Below are positions 19,237-27,307 of a stretch of 64,000 bases of DNA, in pieces. Both the position numbers and the translations under genes were made by a program. The notes beneath the pieces were generated by a model. It saw nothing but the letters and a program-made list of their open reading frames with translations, ran no database searches and was not told the DNA's origin. Location: NCBI RefSeq assembly GCF_028368935.1, contig NZ_JAQNDK010000001.1, positions 434,001 through 498,000 on the forward strand, read 5' to 3'. Position 1 is the first letter of the stretch, and every line of letters begins with the position of its first letter. Origin of the DNA: Sorangium aterium. Lineage in GTDB: Bacteria; Myxococcota_A; Polyangia; Polyangiales; Polyangiaceae.

Positions 19237-20214
19237 TCAGCGCCCGCGGGCGCGGGGATCAAGAAACACGTAGATCACGTCGACCAGGAAGTTCGCCCCC
19301 AGCACGGCGAACGTGATGGTGAGGAATATCCCCTGCATGAGCGGATAGTCCTGGTTTCGAACCGCCTGGATGAGCAGATAACCTTGCCCCGGATACGAGA
19401 AGACGATCTCGGTGAGCAACGAGCCGGCGAGGACGAAGCCGAGCGCCATGCCGAAGCCGGTGACGTTGGGCAGGAGCGCGTTCCTCGCGGCGTAGGTGAA
19501 CATGACCCGCCACTGCGAGAGCCCCTTGGCCTGGGCCATCGTGATGTACTCCTCGGACAGCACGGTGACCATCGCGCTGCGCATACCGAGCATCCAGCCG
19601 CCGATGGTGGCGATGACGATCGACAGGGCGGGCAGGATCATGTGCGAGATCACGCTCCCGATGAACTCCAGGCTCCAGTCGGGCGAGAGCGTGTCGCTGT
19701 AGGCGTGGCGCAGCGGGAAGGCCCCGAGCACGAACCCGAGGATGTAGAGCGACACCATCGCGAGCCAGAAGTAGGGGAACGCGCCGAGGAACATCAGGAC
19801 CGGCGGCATGACCGAGTCGAGCCAGCCGCCCCGCTTCCACGTCGCGATGATCCCGAGCAGCGTCCCCAGGCCGAAGCTGACGATCACGGCGGCGCCCGAC
19901 AGGAGCAGCGTCCAGCCGAGGCCGGTCGCGATCACCTCCGTCACCTTCGCGGGGAAGTGCGCGACCGACGTGCCGAAATCGCCGACCAGGATGTGGCTCA
20001 GGTAGGTGAAGTACTGCTTGTAGAGCGGCTCACCCGTGAACCCGAACGCCTTCCGCAGCGCATCGATCGCCTCCGGCTGCAGCTGCCCCCGGAAGCGCAC
20101 GAACATGGCCGAGGCTGGATCGCCCGGCATGGCGCGCGGAATAAGGAAGTTCAGGGTGAGCGAGGCCCACGCCGCGATGAAGTACAAGCCCAGCTGTCGC
20201 AGAAGGTAACGCAC
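19237..20214 (-). CDS. Oligopeptide/oligosaccharide ABC importer, permease (OppB/DppB type)
   Basis: 325 residues, six predicted helices. The start MRYLLRQLGLYFIAAWASL and the following FLIPRAMPGDPA are the typical OppB N-terminus. The EAA loop is in MAQAKGLSQWRVMFTYAARN, followed by the final helices and the end DPRARGR. The start codon is GTG 20214, preceded by agagagag. It lies 48 bases after the binding-protein gene. Confidence 0.92.
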   Translation of the reverse strand: MRYLLRQLGLYFIAAWASLTLNFLIPRAMPGDPASAMFVRFRGQLQPEAIDALRKAFGFTGEPLYKQYFTYLSHILVGDFGTSVAHFPAKVTEVIATGLGWTLLLSGAAVIVSFGLGTLLGIIATWKRGGWLDSVMPPVLMFLGAFPYFWLAMVSLYILGFVLGAFPLRHAYSDTLSPDWSLEFIGSVISHMILPALSIVIATIGGWMLGMRSAMVTVLSEEYITMAQAKGLSQWRVMFTYAARNALLPNVTGFGMALGFVLAGSLLTEIVFSYPGQGYLLIQAVRNQDYPLMQGIFLTITFAVLGANFLVDVIYVFLDPRARGR

Positions 20215-20262
20215 AGAAGCTCTCTCTTTTAACCTGCGCTCCGGATCAGGTCACGCCCAACT

Positions 20263-21978
20263 TCACTTCGGCTTGAGCTCGGTGAGGACCAGCAGGTACT
20301 CGGGCGGGTTGTTGGGCGACAGCTTCGCGTACGGGTTCTCCTTGCTGGGGAACCCCGTGAAGCGGCGTGTGTTGTACTCGCCCCAGGACGGCCCGGGGAA
20401 CAGCGGGATCGAGGGCGCCGTCTCGGAGAAGATCTCCTGGAGCTGCTCGATGATCTTCTTCTGCTCCGCCGGATCGGTCGCGGCCTCGAACGCCTCGAAG
20501 AGGCTGTCGGCCTGCTTGGCGCCGAAGCGGTGCCAGTTGCGCGCCGACGTCTCGCCGACCGGCTTCGCGGTCGCGGTGCCGAGGAGGTCTCGGTAGAAAT
20601 TGTAGGGGGTCGGCTCCTCGTTCGACCAGCCCATCGACAGGTCGAACGTGCCCTTCTGGAGCGCCTCGAAGAACGCGCTGAAGTCGTACGTCTTCAGCGT
20701 GGCCTCGACGCCGATCTGCTTCACCTGCTGCGTGACGATCTGCGCCGCGCGCACCCAGTCGGACCAGCCCGTGACGACGTTGAGATCGAAGCGCAGCGGC
20801 TTCCCGTCCTTCACGCGGATGCCGTCCGCTCCCTTGGCATAACCCGCCTCGTCGAGGATCTGGTTCGCCTTGGCCACGTTGAACTTGACCCAGTCGCCCG
20901 CCTCGACCGTCTTCTGGCTGCGCCAGCGCTCGTGCGCGTCGCTCAGCGCCGTCGCGTCCGCCGGCCGCGTGTAGTTGTTCATCGCGACCTTGACGATCTG
21001 CTCGCGGTCGAGCGACATGCTGATCGCCTTGCGCACCCGCGCGTCATCGAGGGGCTTCTTCGTCGTGTTCGTGTAGACGAACACGGTGCTGCCGACGAGC
21101 GGGAACCAGTAGTGGTGATTCGTCGGGTCCTTGCCGACGTAAACCTTCTCGATCTCCGGGACGAAGTTGCCGGCCCAGTCGACCTCGCCGTTCAAGAGCG
21201 CCAGGTTCGCCTGATCGTTGCCCGGGTACGCCGGGAAGCGGAGCCCCTTGATCGCCGGCTTGCCCTGCTGCCAGTAGTTCGGGTTCCGGCCGAGCTCGTA
21301 GATCTGGTTCTGGAAGGTCTTCACCTCGGTGAAGGGCCCCGTCGCGACCGGGTTCTCGTTCGTGTACGTGACCGGATCCGCCACGTCCTTCCACTTGTGC
21401 TCCGGCACGATCGGCTGGTGGCCGAGGAAGACGAGCCCGGGGACGTACGGCCGCGTGAGCGTGAACTCGACCGTGGAGTCGCTCTTCGCCTCAACCGAGG
21501 TCAGCCACTTCCAGACGCCTTGCAGATCGAGGGCGACGTGCTTCTTCAGGAGCCCGAAGGTGAAGGCCACGTCCTTCGCCGTGAACGGCTGGCCATCGGA
21601 CCACTTGACGCCGGGCCGCGTCGTGACGGTGAGCGTCTTGTTCCCGTTGCCCCACTCGTACTTCGATGCGAGCCAGGGGGTGAACTCGCCCTTCATCGTG
21701 TTGTAAACGAGGAGCGGCTCGTAGATGCCAGCGACGGTTGGCCAGCGAACGTTGCCTGATGCGAGCAGGGGATTGAAGTTCCGCACCCATGACGCTTGCT
21801 GCTCGATCGAGACGGTCAGGAAGGTGTCGGCGGCCGGCGAGGGCTTGCCCGGCGCCGTGCTCGCGCCGCCCGTGGACTCCTTGGTCGGTTCGGTCTTCCC
21901 GCACCCCGCTGTGACACCGACCGAAAGCAGCAACGTCGACAACACGAAGGTCCGACGCGGCAACAACCAGTTCCTCAT
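20263..21978 (-). CDS. Solute-binding lipoprotein, SBP_bac_5 family (likely cello-oligosaccharide)
   Basis: 571 residues. A lipoprotein signal (LLLSVGVTAGC) is followed by a Lys/Thr/Ser-rich linker and the SBP_bac_5 fold: WVRNFNPLLASG near the start, LTVTTRPGVKWSDGQPFTAKD and the hinge NPVATGPF. The Trp-rich surface and WVRNFNPL resemble the binding proteins of cellobiose-type Opp systems rather than peptide binders. ATG 21978 has GAGGAG 9 bases before it. This is the first gene of the operon, so the promoter should lie in 21979-22731. The ligand is inferred from the GH1 gene in the operon. Confidence 0.88.
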   Translation of the reverse strand: MRNWLLPRRTFVLSTLLLSVGVTAGCGKTEPTKESTGGASTAPGKPSPAADTFLTVSIEQQASWVRNFNPLLASGNVRWPTVAGIYEPLLVYNTMKGEFTPWLASKYEWGNGNKTLTVTTRPGVKWSDGQPFTAKDVAFTFGLLKKHVALDLQGVWKWLTSVEAKSDSTVEFTLTRPYVPGLVFLGHQPIVPEHKWKDVADPVTYTNENPVATGPFTEVKTFQNQIYELGRNPNYWQQGKPAIKGLRFPAYPGNDQANLALLNGEVDWAGNFVPEIEKVYVGKDPTNHHYWFPLVGSTVFVYTNTTKKPLDDARVRKAISMSLDREQIVKVAMNNYTRPADATALSDAHERWRSQKTVEAGDWVKFNVAKANQILDEAGYAKGADGIRVKDGKPLRFDLNVVTGWSDWVRAAQIVTQQVKQIGVEATLKTYDFSAFFEALQKGTFDLSMGWSNEEPTPYNFYRDLLGTATAKPVGETSARNWHRFGAKQADSLFEAFEAATDPAEQKKIIEQLQEIFSETAPSIPLFPGPSWGEYNTRRFTGFPSKENPYAKLSPNNPPEYLLVLTELKPK

Positions 21979-22731
21979 GAGAATGCTCCTCGCGGGGCCC
22001 TCGTGGTTACGCCCGAGCGCCCACCGTCCCTCTCCCACTCCTCGATCTCCCTGGAAGCCACCACGCGGCAGAGCGGCTCGCCGGAATTCGACACCGCGAC
22101 GCAGTGCGCCATACCAGCATCCAGACGTCGGCACCGTAGCCGTTTTCGCACAGCAGTGTCAACGGGGATTCGAGGTCGCTGTCAAGTTCTCGCGCCGCTT
22201 ACTCAGGCGCGTTTTCAAGGGAGATGTCGTGGCGCGTCATGTCTCGCAGCAGCAACTCCGTCTCACGCTCATGCTCATGGTGTCATCACGCTTCATGAGG
22301 AATGATGGCCTAAGCACTGACACTGTTATTTTCTTTGGACGCAGCAAGAAAGTAAGCAGTCACGGACTGCGTCGGTTCAGGCACCTCAGGTGCGCCGCGG
22401 TCCACGCGCGTCCGGGGCACGTCTATACAGACGTCCGCGGGCGATTACAAGACCAGAAATTTCCAACTTCGCGCCGGTGACGGGCGGGCACGCTTCCAGG
22501 GCGAGCGCGGACACCCCCTGGGCGAACGGCGCGGGAAGGCCGCCTCAGGGAGGCGGGCGCGGGCGGAGCGTCGGGTGCGCTCAGCGTCGTAGTGCGGGCC
22601 GCGATTCGACGCCTGATGCGCTGGTCCTCTCCGCCGTGGCCGCGAGTACCACGTATCAGGAAAGGCTCCCTTCGATGTCATCCATGTTTCGCGCGCAGGC
22701 GCGGGGGCAGGCGGGCGGACGCGAGCGCGCC
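21979..22731. other. 753-base spacer upstream of the importer operon
   Basis: No gene is supported here. The middle (about 22180-22470) is less GC-rich than its surroundings and should hold the operon promoter. Three small perfect inverted repeats cluster in it: gcagtc-acg-gactgc (22356-22370), gcacct-c-aggtgc (22381-22393) and acgtct-atac-agacgt (22419-22434). They could be operators for the importer operon or termination signals for the minus-strand beta-helix gene that ends at 22732. I cannot decide between these. Confidence 0.5.
22356..22434. promoter_or_regulatory. Cluster of three short inverted repeats (possible operators)
   Basis: Three 6-bp-arm palindromes lie within 79 bases, 380-460 bases upstream of the solute-binding protein gene. 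The first two have loops of 3 and 1 bases; the third has a 4-base centre. Sugar importers of this kind are often controlled by LacI-type repressors that bind palindromes of similar size, but no regulator gene is adjacent. Confidence 0.3.
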
Positions 22732-25137
22732 TCAAGGGAGCGGGGGAGCGGACGCTGGCACGCGGAGCTCGCTGCCGGAGAGCTCTTCTGCGGTGCAGTC
22801 GTCGAGGAACGCGCTCTCCTTATCGTCATCATCGTCATCCCGCTTCAGCTCAGGTTCGGGCGAGCCCTGCACGATCAGCCCGAAGCGGTTGTCCAGGGCG
22901 CGAACCCGGGAGAGGCGACCCGAGCTCCGGTCGTACAGGATGCCGGCGCGCGCACAGCCTTCCACCCGCACGTCATCGAGCGCGACGGTGGAGCCGGCGA
23001 GCGCGAGGACACCATCGGCGACGAGCTCGTCGCGCCGCCTGCCCCGGGCGGCGCGGGGATCACCGGTCACCCCGTCGACGACGGTCTGCGAGATCTCCGC
23101 CTCGGAGGCGAACAGCACGACGCCGGCCGTGCGGCTCCCGCGGACGAGGGACGAGGCGAGCCGGATCTCGTACCCCGCGGCGGCGACGCCGATGCCCGTG
23201 CTGTCGTTGTGTGCTTCGTCGTCGTCCTCGCCGGATCCGCGGCCCGCGGTGCCGTCGATCAGGTTCCCGATGATCTCGACCCTGCTGCCGAGGACCTCCG
23301 TGCCGGCGAAGACGCCGACGGAGCGGTTGCCGCTCACGACATTGCCCTCGAGCACGGCGGTGGCGCCCCGGTGGATGACGATCCCCTGCCCCACCGGCGC
23401 GCGGCGGTCCGGCGCGACATGCCCCTCGACGAGGTTGCCAGTCACGGTCGCCTCGGACCCGTCATATCCCACGAGCAGACCGGTGCCCTCGTTGCTGCGA
23501 ATGGCATTCGACGCGAGCGTCACTCGGCCCTCCGCCACGGTCAGCCCGGCGCCGTCCCCCCAGCCGCCGTCGGCGACGGTGCCTTCGATGAGGTTGCCGC
23601 TGGCGATCAGCTCGGCGGACGAGTCGCCGACGTGAACCCCGGTGCCGCGGTTCCGGACGACCGCGCTGTCGTGGAGGCGCATCGCCGCGCCGCGGGCGAC
23701 GGCGACGCCGAATCCGCCGAGCAGCGACCCGGTCGGGGCCGCCACCGTGCCCTGCACCAGGCTGCGCGTCATCGTCGCCGCGGTGCCCTCGCCGATGACG
23801 GCGACGCCGATCTCCGTGTTGCCGAGGACCACGCTCGAGTCGATCGCGACGCGCGCTCGCCTCGTCGCATACACGCCGACGCCGTAAGGCGGGTCGGAGC
23901 TCCCGGGGCTGGTCCCCTCGACGAGGACGCCGGAGAGGGTCGCGGACGAGCTGGCCGCCACGAGGATCCCGGACAGCTGGTTACCGACGACAGCCGTGCT
24001 CTCGATCGACGCCTCGGCGCCGTCCTGCACGACGATCCCCTGGCCGTCCGCCGGGTAGCGCCCCGTCGACACGGTCCCCTCGACGAGGCTGCCCACCACG
24101 GACGCCGTGGCGCCCGCCTGGAGCGCCGCCACGCCGGCCGCGCGGTTGCCCGTCACGGCGCTCTCCTTCACGAGGAGCGCGCCGCCGGCGTCCGCAAAGG
24201 CGCCGATGCCGGCCCACGCGCCGCCGTCGCGCGTCCCCTCGATCCAGCTCTGCGCCACCGAGACGCGGGCGCCATCGCCCGACAGGACGCCGGCGTGCAT
24301 GGCGTCCTTGATGTGAACGCGCTCGAGCGTCACGGCGCTCGCGCCGGTCGCCACGACGCCGGCGCCGTCTCCGCCGATCTCGATCCCCCGGAGCGTCACC
24401 TCCCCTGCGTCGAGCACGGCCACGATCGCGGGAGGACGCGCGGTCGAGCTCACCCCGCGGATCCGCACGCGCGAGGCGCACCGGCCAACGATCTCGAGCG
24501 GCTTCGTGACGACGACCGGCTCGTCGTAGGTCCCCTCCCCGAGCGCGATCGTCCCGCCGTCGGCGACGAGCCCGAGCGCCGCCTCGATCGTCGTGACCGG
24601 CCTCGCCTCGGATCCGTCGCCGTCCGCGCCGGAGTAGCTCGGATCCACATAGACGTTCCCGGACACGCGCGCGACGCTCCCCCACGGCCCGCGCCCGCAG
24701 CCGGCGGGGCCGTCGACCGGCACACACCCCGCTTCCGGCGTCGCGAACGTGCCTGTCGGGCACCTCGCCATGGCCGGCCTGCAGAGCCCGTCGTCGCCCG
24801 CGAGCTCCGGAGCGCAGCGCGGGATGCCCGCGGGAATACAGCCCTCATCGAACTTCGGGATCGTCCCCGCGGGGCATTTCGCCATCGATGGATGGCAGAG
24901 CCCGTCGTCCTCCACGAACAGCTCGGCGCACCCCTGGATGCCCACCGGCATGCACGCGTCCGCGGGGCCGAGGACGTGCCCGGGCGCGCAGCTCGGCGTC
25001 CGCGGCGCGACGCCCTCGCAACCGAGCGGGGCACCGGAGCTCTGCGAGGGGTCGCTGCACGCCGAGACGACCGATAGAAGGGCCGCGATGCTGGCGGCCA
25101 GGCAAGACGAACCCGCGCGCGTCGCGCAGAAGCGCAT
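22732..25137 (-). CDS. Right-handed beta-helix lipoprotein with Cys-rich repeats
   Basis: 801 residues. The start ATG 25137 has AGGAGGGG just upstream and gives a lipoprotein signal ending in LLSVVSAC (Cys27). Residues 40-147 hold Cys-rich repeats of about 37 residues, with the pattern DDGLC-x-P-x-MA-x-CP-x-GT. Next comes VYVDPSYSGADGDGS, the usual opening of DUF1565/NosD-like folds. About 560 residues of parallel beta-helix rungs follow, with repeats such as (S/T)G-x-G-(V/I)-x-V and GNLIEGTV. A run of six Asp lies near the C-terminus. Such surface proteins often bind or cut polysaccharides, but no lyase residues can be assigned. Confidence 0.85.
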   Translation of the reverse strand: MRFCATRAGSSCLAASIAALLSVVSACSDPSQSSGAPLGCEGVAPRTPSCAPGHVLGPADACMPVGIQGCAELFVEDDGLCHPSMAKCPAGTIPKFDEGCIPAGIPRCAPELAGDDGLCRPAMARCPTGTFATPEAGCVPVDGPAGCGRGPWGSVARVSGNVYVDPSYSGADGDGSEARPVTTIEAALGLVADGGTIALGEGTYDEPVVVTKPLEIVGRCASRVRIRGVSSTARPPAIVAVLDAGEVTLRGIEIGGDGAGVVATGASAVTLERVHIKDAMHAGVLSGDGARVSVAQSWIEGTRDGGAWAGIGAFADAGGALLVKESAVTGNRAAGVAALQAGATASVVGSLVEGTVSTGRYPADGQGIVVQDGAEASIESTAVVGNQLSGILVAASSSATLSGVLVEGTSPGSSDPPYGVGVYATRRARVAIDSSVVLGNTEIGVAVIGEGTAATMTRSLVQGTVAAPTGSLLGGFGVAVARGAAMRLHDSAVVRNRGTGVHVGDSSAELIASGNLIEGTVADGGWGDGAGLTVAEGRVTLASNAIRSNEGTGLLVGYDGSEATVTGNLVEGHVAPDRRAPVGQGIVIHRGATAVLEGNVVSGNRSVGVFAGTEVLGSRVEIIGNLIDGTAGRGSGEDDDEAHNDSTGIGVAAAGYEIRLASSLVRGSRTAGVVLFASEAEISQTVVDGVTGDPRAARGRRRDELVADGVLALAGSTVALDDVRVEGCARAGILYDRSSGRLSRVRALDNRFGLIVQGSPEPELKRDDDDDDKESAFLDDCTAEELSGSELRVPASAPPLP

Positions 25138-26230
25138 GCAATCCCCTCCTTGGAAAGCGCTGCCTCGCGGGCTCCGCTCCTCGGGCGAACAGCTCTCCAG
25201 AGCTCCCGCGGCAGCGCGGATACCGCGCGTAGCCTCCATGAACAGGCGCTCCGAGCGCCCGAGATCGTCGATGAGCCCGCGCCAGGATGACGAGGACGCC
25301 GCCTGTGCGCCTGAGCGCCCGAGCGGCGCCGCGCGAACTCCTTTAGCGTAATGAATCCTACAACGGGAGATGCGCTCCTGCCAGGCAAAGGGGTCGTGAT
25401 CGCGCCGACTTTCCCTTCCCTGCAGCGCCGCGGACGGCTACGCCGCGCCGGGTCTCCCGGCGTGGGCGCGCGCGCCTCGCTGACACCGAGGCTCGCGCGC
25501 GCGGCCGAGCGTGTGGGTCAGACGTCTTCTGTCGACCACGTCGAGCCGGCCGAGCGCGGCGCAGGGATGCCTCGCCAAGGCGGCCGCTCCCGCTGCACCG
25601 CAGGCTCGCCGTCCGCGGCTGAAGGCGGCGGCCGCGCCGTCGTTCCGGACGACGTGGCGACGCGCGGCGCAGCGCAGAGCGCGGCACAGGCGCGCGACGA
25701 CGACGAGGTTGCCGCAGGAGGAGCGCCGCACAGGGCCCTTGTCGGCCGAAGTGGGCTGAGCAGGGCGTGACCAGATGGCCGCAAGCGATGAGAACATCGC
25801 CGCCGACGAGCGCAGATGTCGAGTCTCCGCAGCCCTTGATTGCAGGGATCGACCAGGTCTTCGGAAATGCGGCTTGCCGAGCGCGATAAAGCCGCAAGTC
25901 GGGTCGTCCTCCCCCGTCTCATGCCGTCCCGCCGCGCGCGACGCGCGGGGGCGCCCCGCGATGGACGTCGACATTTGCCTTTCTCCAGCGCTCGAAAGGC
26001 TCCCACATCGGCGCTGCGAGGCGGCGTCGGCGCGCGCGGGGCGCGGCGGCTCCCCGGCGCGACGAAACGGGGCAGAACGCTCACCGGGCGTGGATTCAGA
26101 CAATGCACTTTCGCCGTCGCCGACGCGGCAGGCTCTGCACACGCGCGGTCAGGCACGCAGCCTGCTCTCCACGCCGTTCAACATGCCGGCGCGGGCCCGA
26201 GGGCCGTAGCAGGGCATGGAAGGAGGACGG
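25138..26230. other. 1.1-kb spacer between two divergent lipoprotein genes
   Basis: The spacer separates the beta-helix gene (start 25137, minus) from the Gly/Pro repeat gene (start 26231, plus). Several overlapping reading frames of 140-230 codons occur on both strands (25351-26209), but all are dominated by Arg/Ala/Pro/Ser, none has a recognisable domain, and they contradict one another. A local AT-richer patch at 25335-25370 may be promoter sequence. I support no gene here. Confidence 0.5.
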
Positions 26231-27133
26231 ATGGTTCGCTCAATCGATATGAAGATGGCGCACGCGGCGATGCTCTTTTCTGTGTTGATGACCGGGTGCG
26301 CGGTCGACGCGGTGGCTCCGCAAGAGGCCGACTCGGACCAGGCTGACGTCGACGTGGCGTCGAGTGAGCAGGCGTTGGAGGCAGACGAAGCGACGGACGA
26401 GGAGACGCGGGGCGGCGGCCTGATCGGCGCGCCCGGGGTGCCGGGCAAGACCGATATCGGCCAGGGCCCCATCAAGGGCGGCCCGCTCCAGGGCCCCGGC
26501 GGCGTCGGACAGGGCCCCATCAAGGGTGGCCTCGGCGGCCCGCTCCAGGGCCCCGGTGGCCCGTTCCAGGGCCCCGGCGACGTCGGACAGGGCCCCATCA
26601 AGGGTGGCCTCGGCGGCCCGTTCCAGGGCCCCGGCGACATCGGCCAGGGCCCCATCAAGGGCGGCCCGCTCCAGGGCCCCGGCGGCGTCGGACAGGGCCC
26701 CATCAAGGGCGGCCTCGGCGGCGTCGGACAGGGGCCCGGCGGCCCGCTCCAGGGCCCCGGCGACATCAGCAAGGGCGGCCTCGGCGGCCCGCTCCAGGGC
26801 CCCGGCGACATCAGCAAGGGCGGCCTCGGCGGCCCGCTCCAGGGCCCCGGCGGCCCGCTCCAGGGCCCCGGCGGCCCCGTTGGTCAGGTCGGGCAGATGC
26901 CCGGCGGCCCGGTCGGGCAGACGGGCGGGATCCCCGGCCTCGGCGGGCCGTTCGGCGGCTACCCGGGGGGCCTGGGCGGCTACCCGGGGGGCATGGGCGG
27001 CTTCGGGTGGCCGCTCGGCATGGGCGGCTATCCGTACGGCGGCTTCGGCTTCCCCGGCGGCTTCGGCGCGCCGCTCGGTGGCTTCGGCGGCGGTGGGTGC
27101 TGCGGCGGCGGTGGTCTCGCTGGCTTTCCCTGA
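26231..27133 (+). CDS. Gly/Pro-rich repeat lipoprotein
   Basis: 300 residues. ATG 26231 is preceded by AGGAGG (26221-26226). The lipobox LMTGC puts the lipidated Cys at residue 23. An acidic linker (about 24-60) leads to residues ~65-225 built almost only from short modules: GQGPIKGG, GPLQGPGG, GDISKGGLGG. The tail (about 226-300) is Gly/Tyr/Phe-rich (GGYPGGLGGYPGGMGG) and ends with paired Cys in GGGGCCGGGG. The modules are not strict collagen G-x-y triplets. A disordered or polyproline-II-like surface fibre is plausible, perhaps an adhesive or matrix protein. No family is recognised. Confidence 0.8.
   Translation: MVRSIDMKMAHAAMLFSVLMTGCAVDAVAPQEADSDQADVDVASSEQALEADEATDEETRGGGLIGAPGVPGKTDIGQGPIKGGPLQGPGGVGQGPIKGGLGGPLQGPGGPFQGPGDVGQGPIKGGLGGPFQGPGDIGQGPIKGGPLQGPGGVGQGPIKGGLGGVGQGPGGPLQGPGDISKGGLGGPLQGPGDISKGGLGGPLQGPGGPLQGPGGPVGQVGQMPGGPVGQTGGIPGLGGPFGGYPGGLGGYPGGMGGFGWPLGMGGYPYGGFGFPGGFGAPLGGFGGGGCCGGGGLAGFP
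26455..26885. repeat. Tandem coding repeats of the Gly/Pro lipoprotein
   Basis: Units such as cagggccccatcaagggcgg and gcccgctccagggccccgg recur in varying order across about 430 bases, with near-identical DNA including silent positions. This suggests recent amplification and likely copy-number change between strains. Confidence 0.85.
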
Positions 27134-27307
27134 CGTCGTTCCCTGGGCGCGACGGCCACGCTGCCGCCGCGAGCCGTGGTGAATCGATACGAGGATCCGC
27201 CCGAACCTGCGGGGAGAGTCACACCAGCTCCCCGCGAGGCGGGCGGCCCGCCCGTCGACCCCGCGAAACGTTGGACCCCCGCCGCGCGGTCGAGGCAGCA
27301 TACGGGG

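Noticed and set aside
22390-25077. Plus-strand 895-codon open frame over the beta-helix gene
   Set aside because: It is antisense to a well-supported lipoprotein gene; the product is Arg/Ala/Gly-rich and has no recognisable motif.
25351-26209. Several 140-230 codon frames in the 1.1-kb spacer
   Set aside because: They overlap on both strands, lack domains and ribosome sites, and consist mainly of Arg, Ala, Pro and Ser.
26455-26885. CRISPR-like repeat array
   Set aside because: Repeats have no unique spacers of constant length and lie in one open frame coding for Gly/Pro modules.
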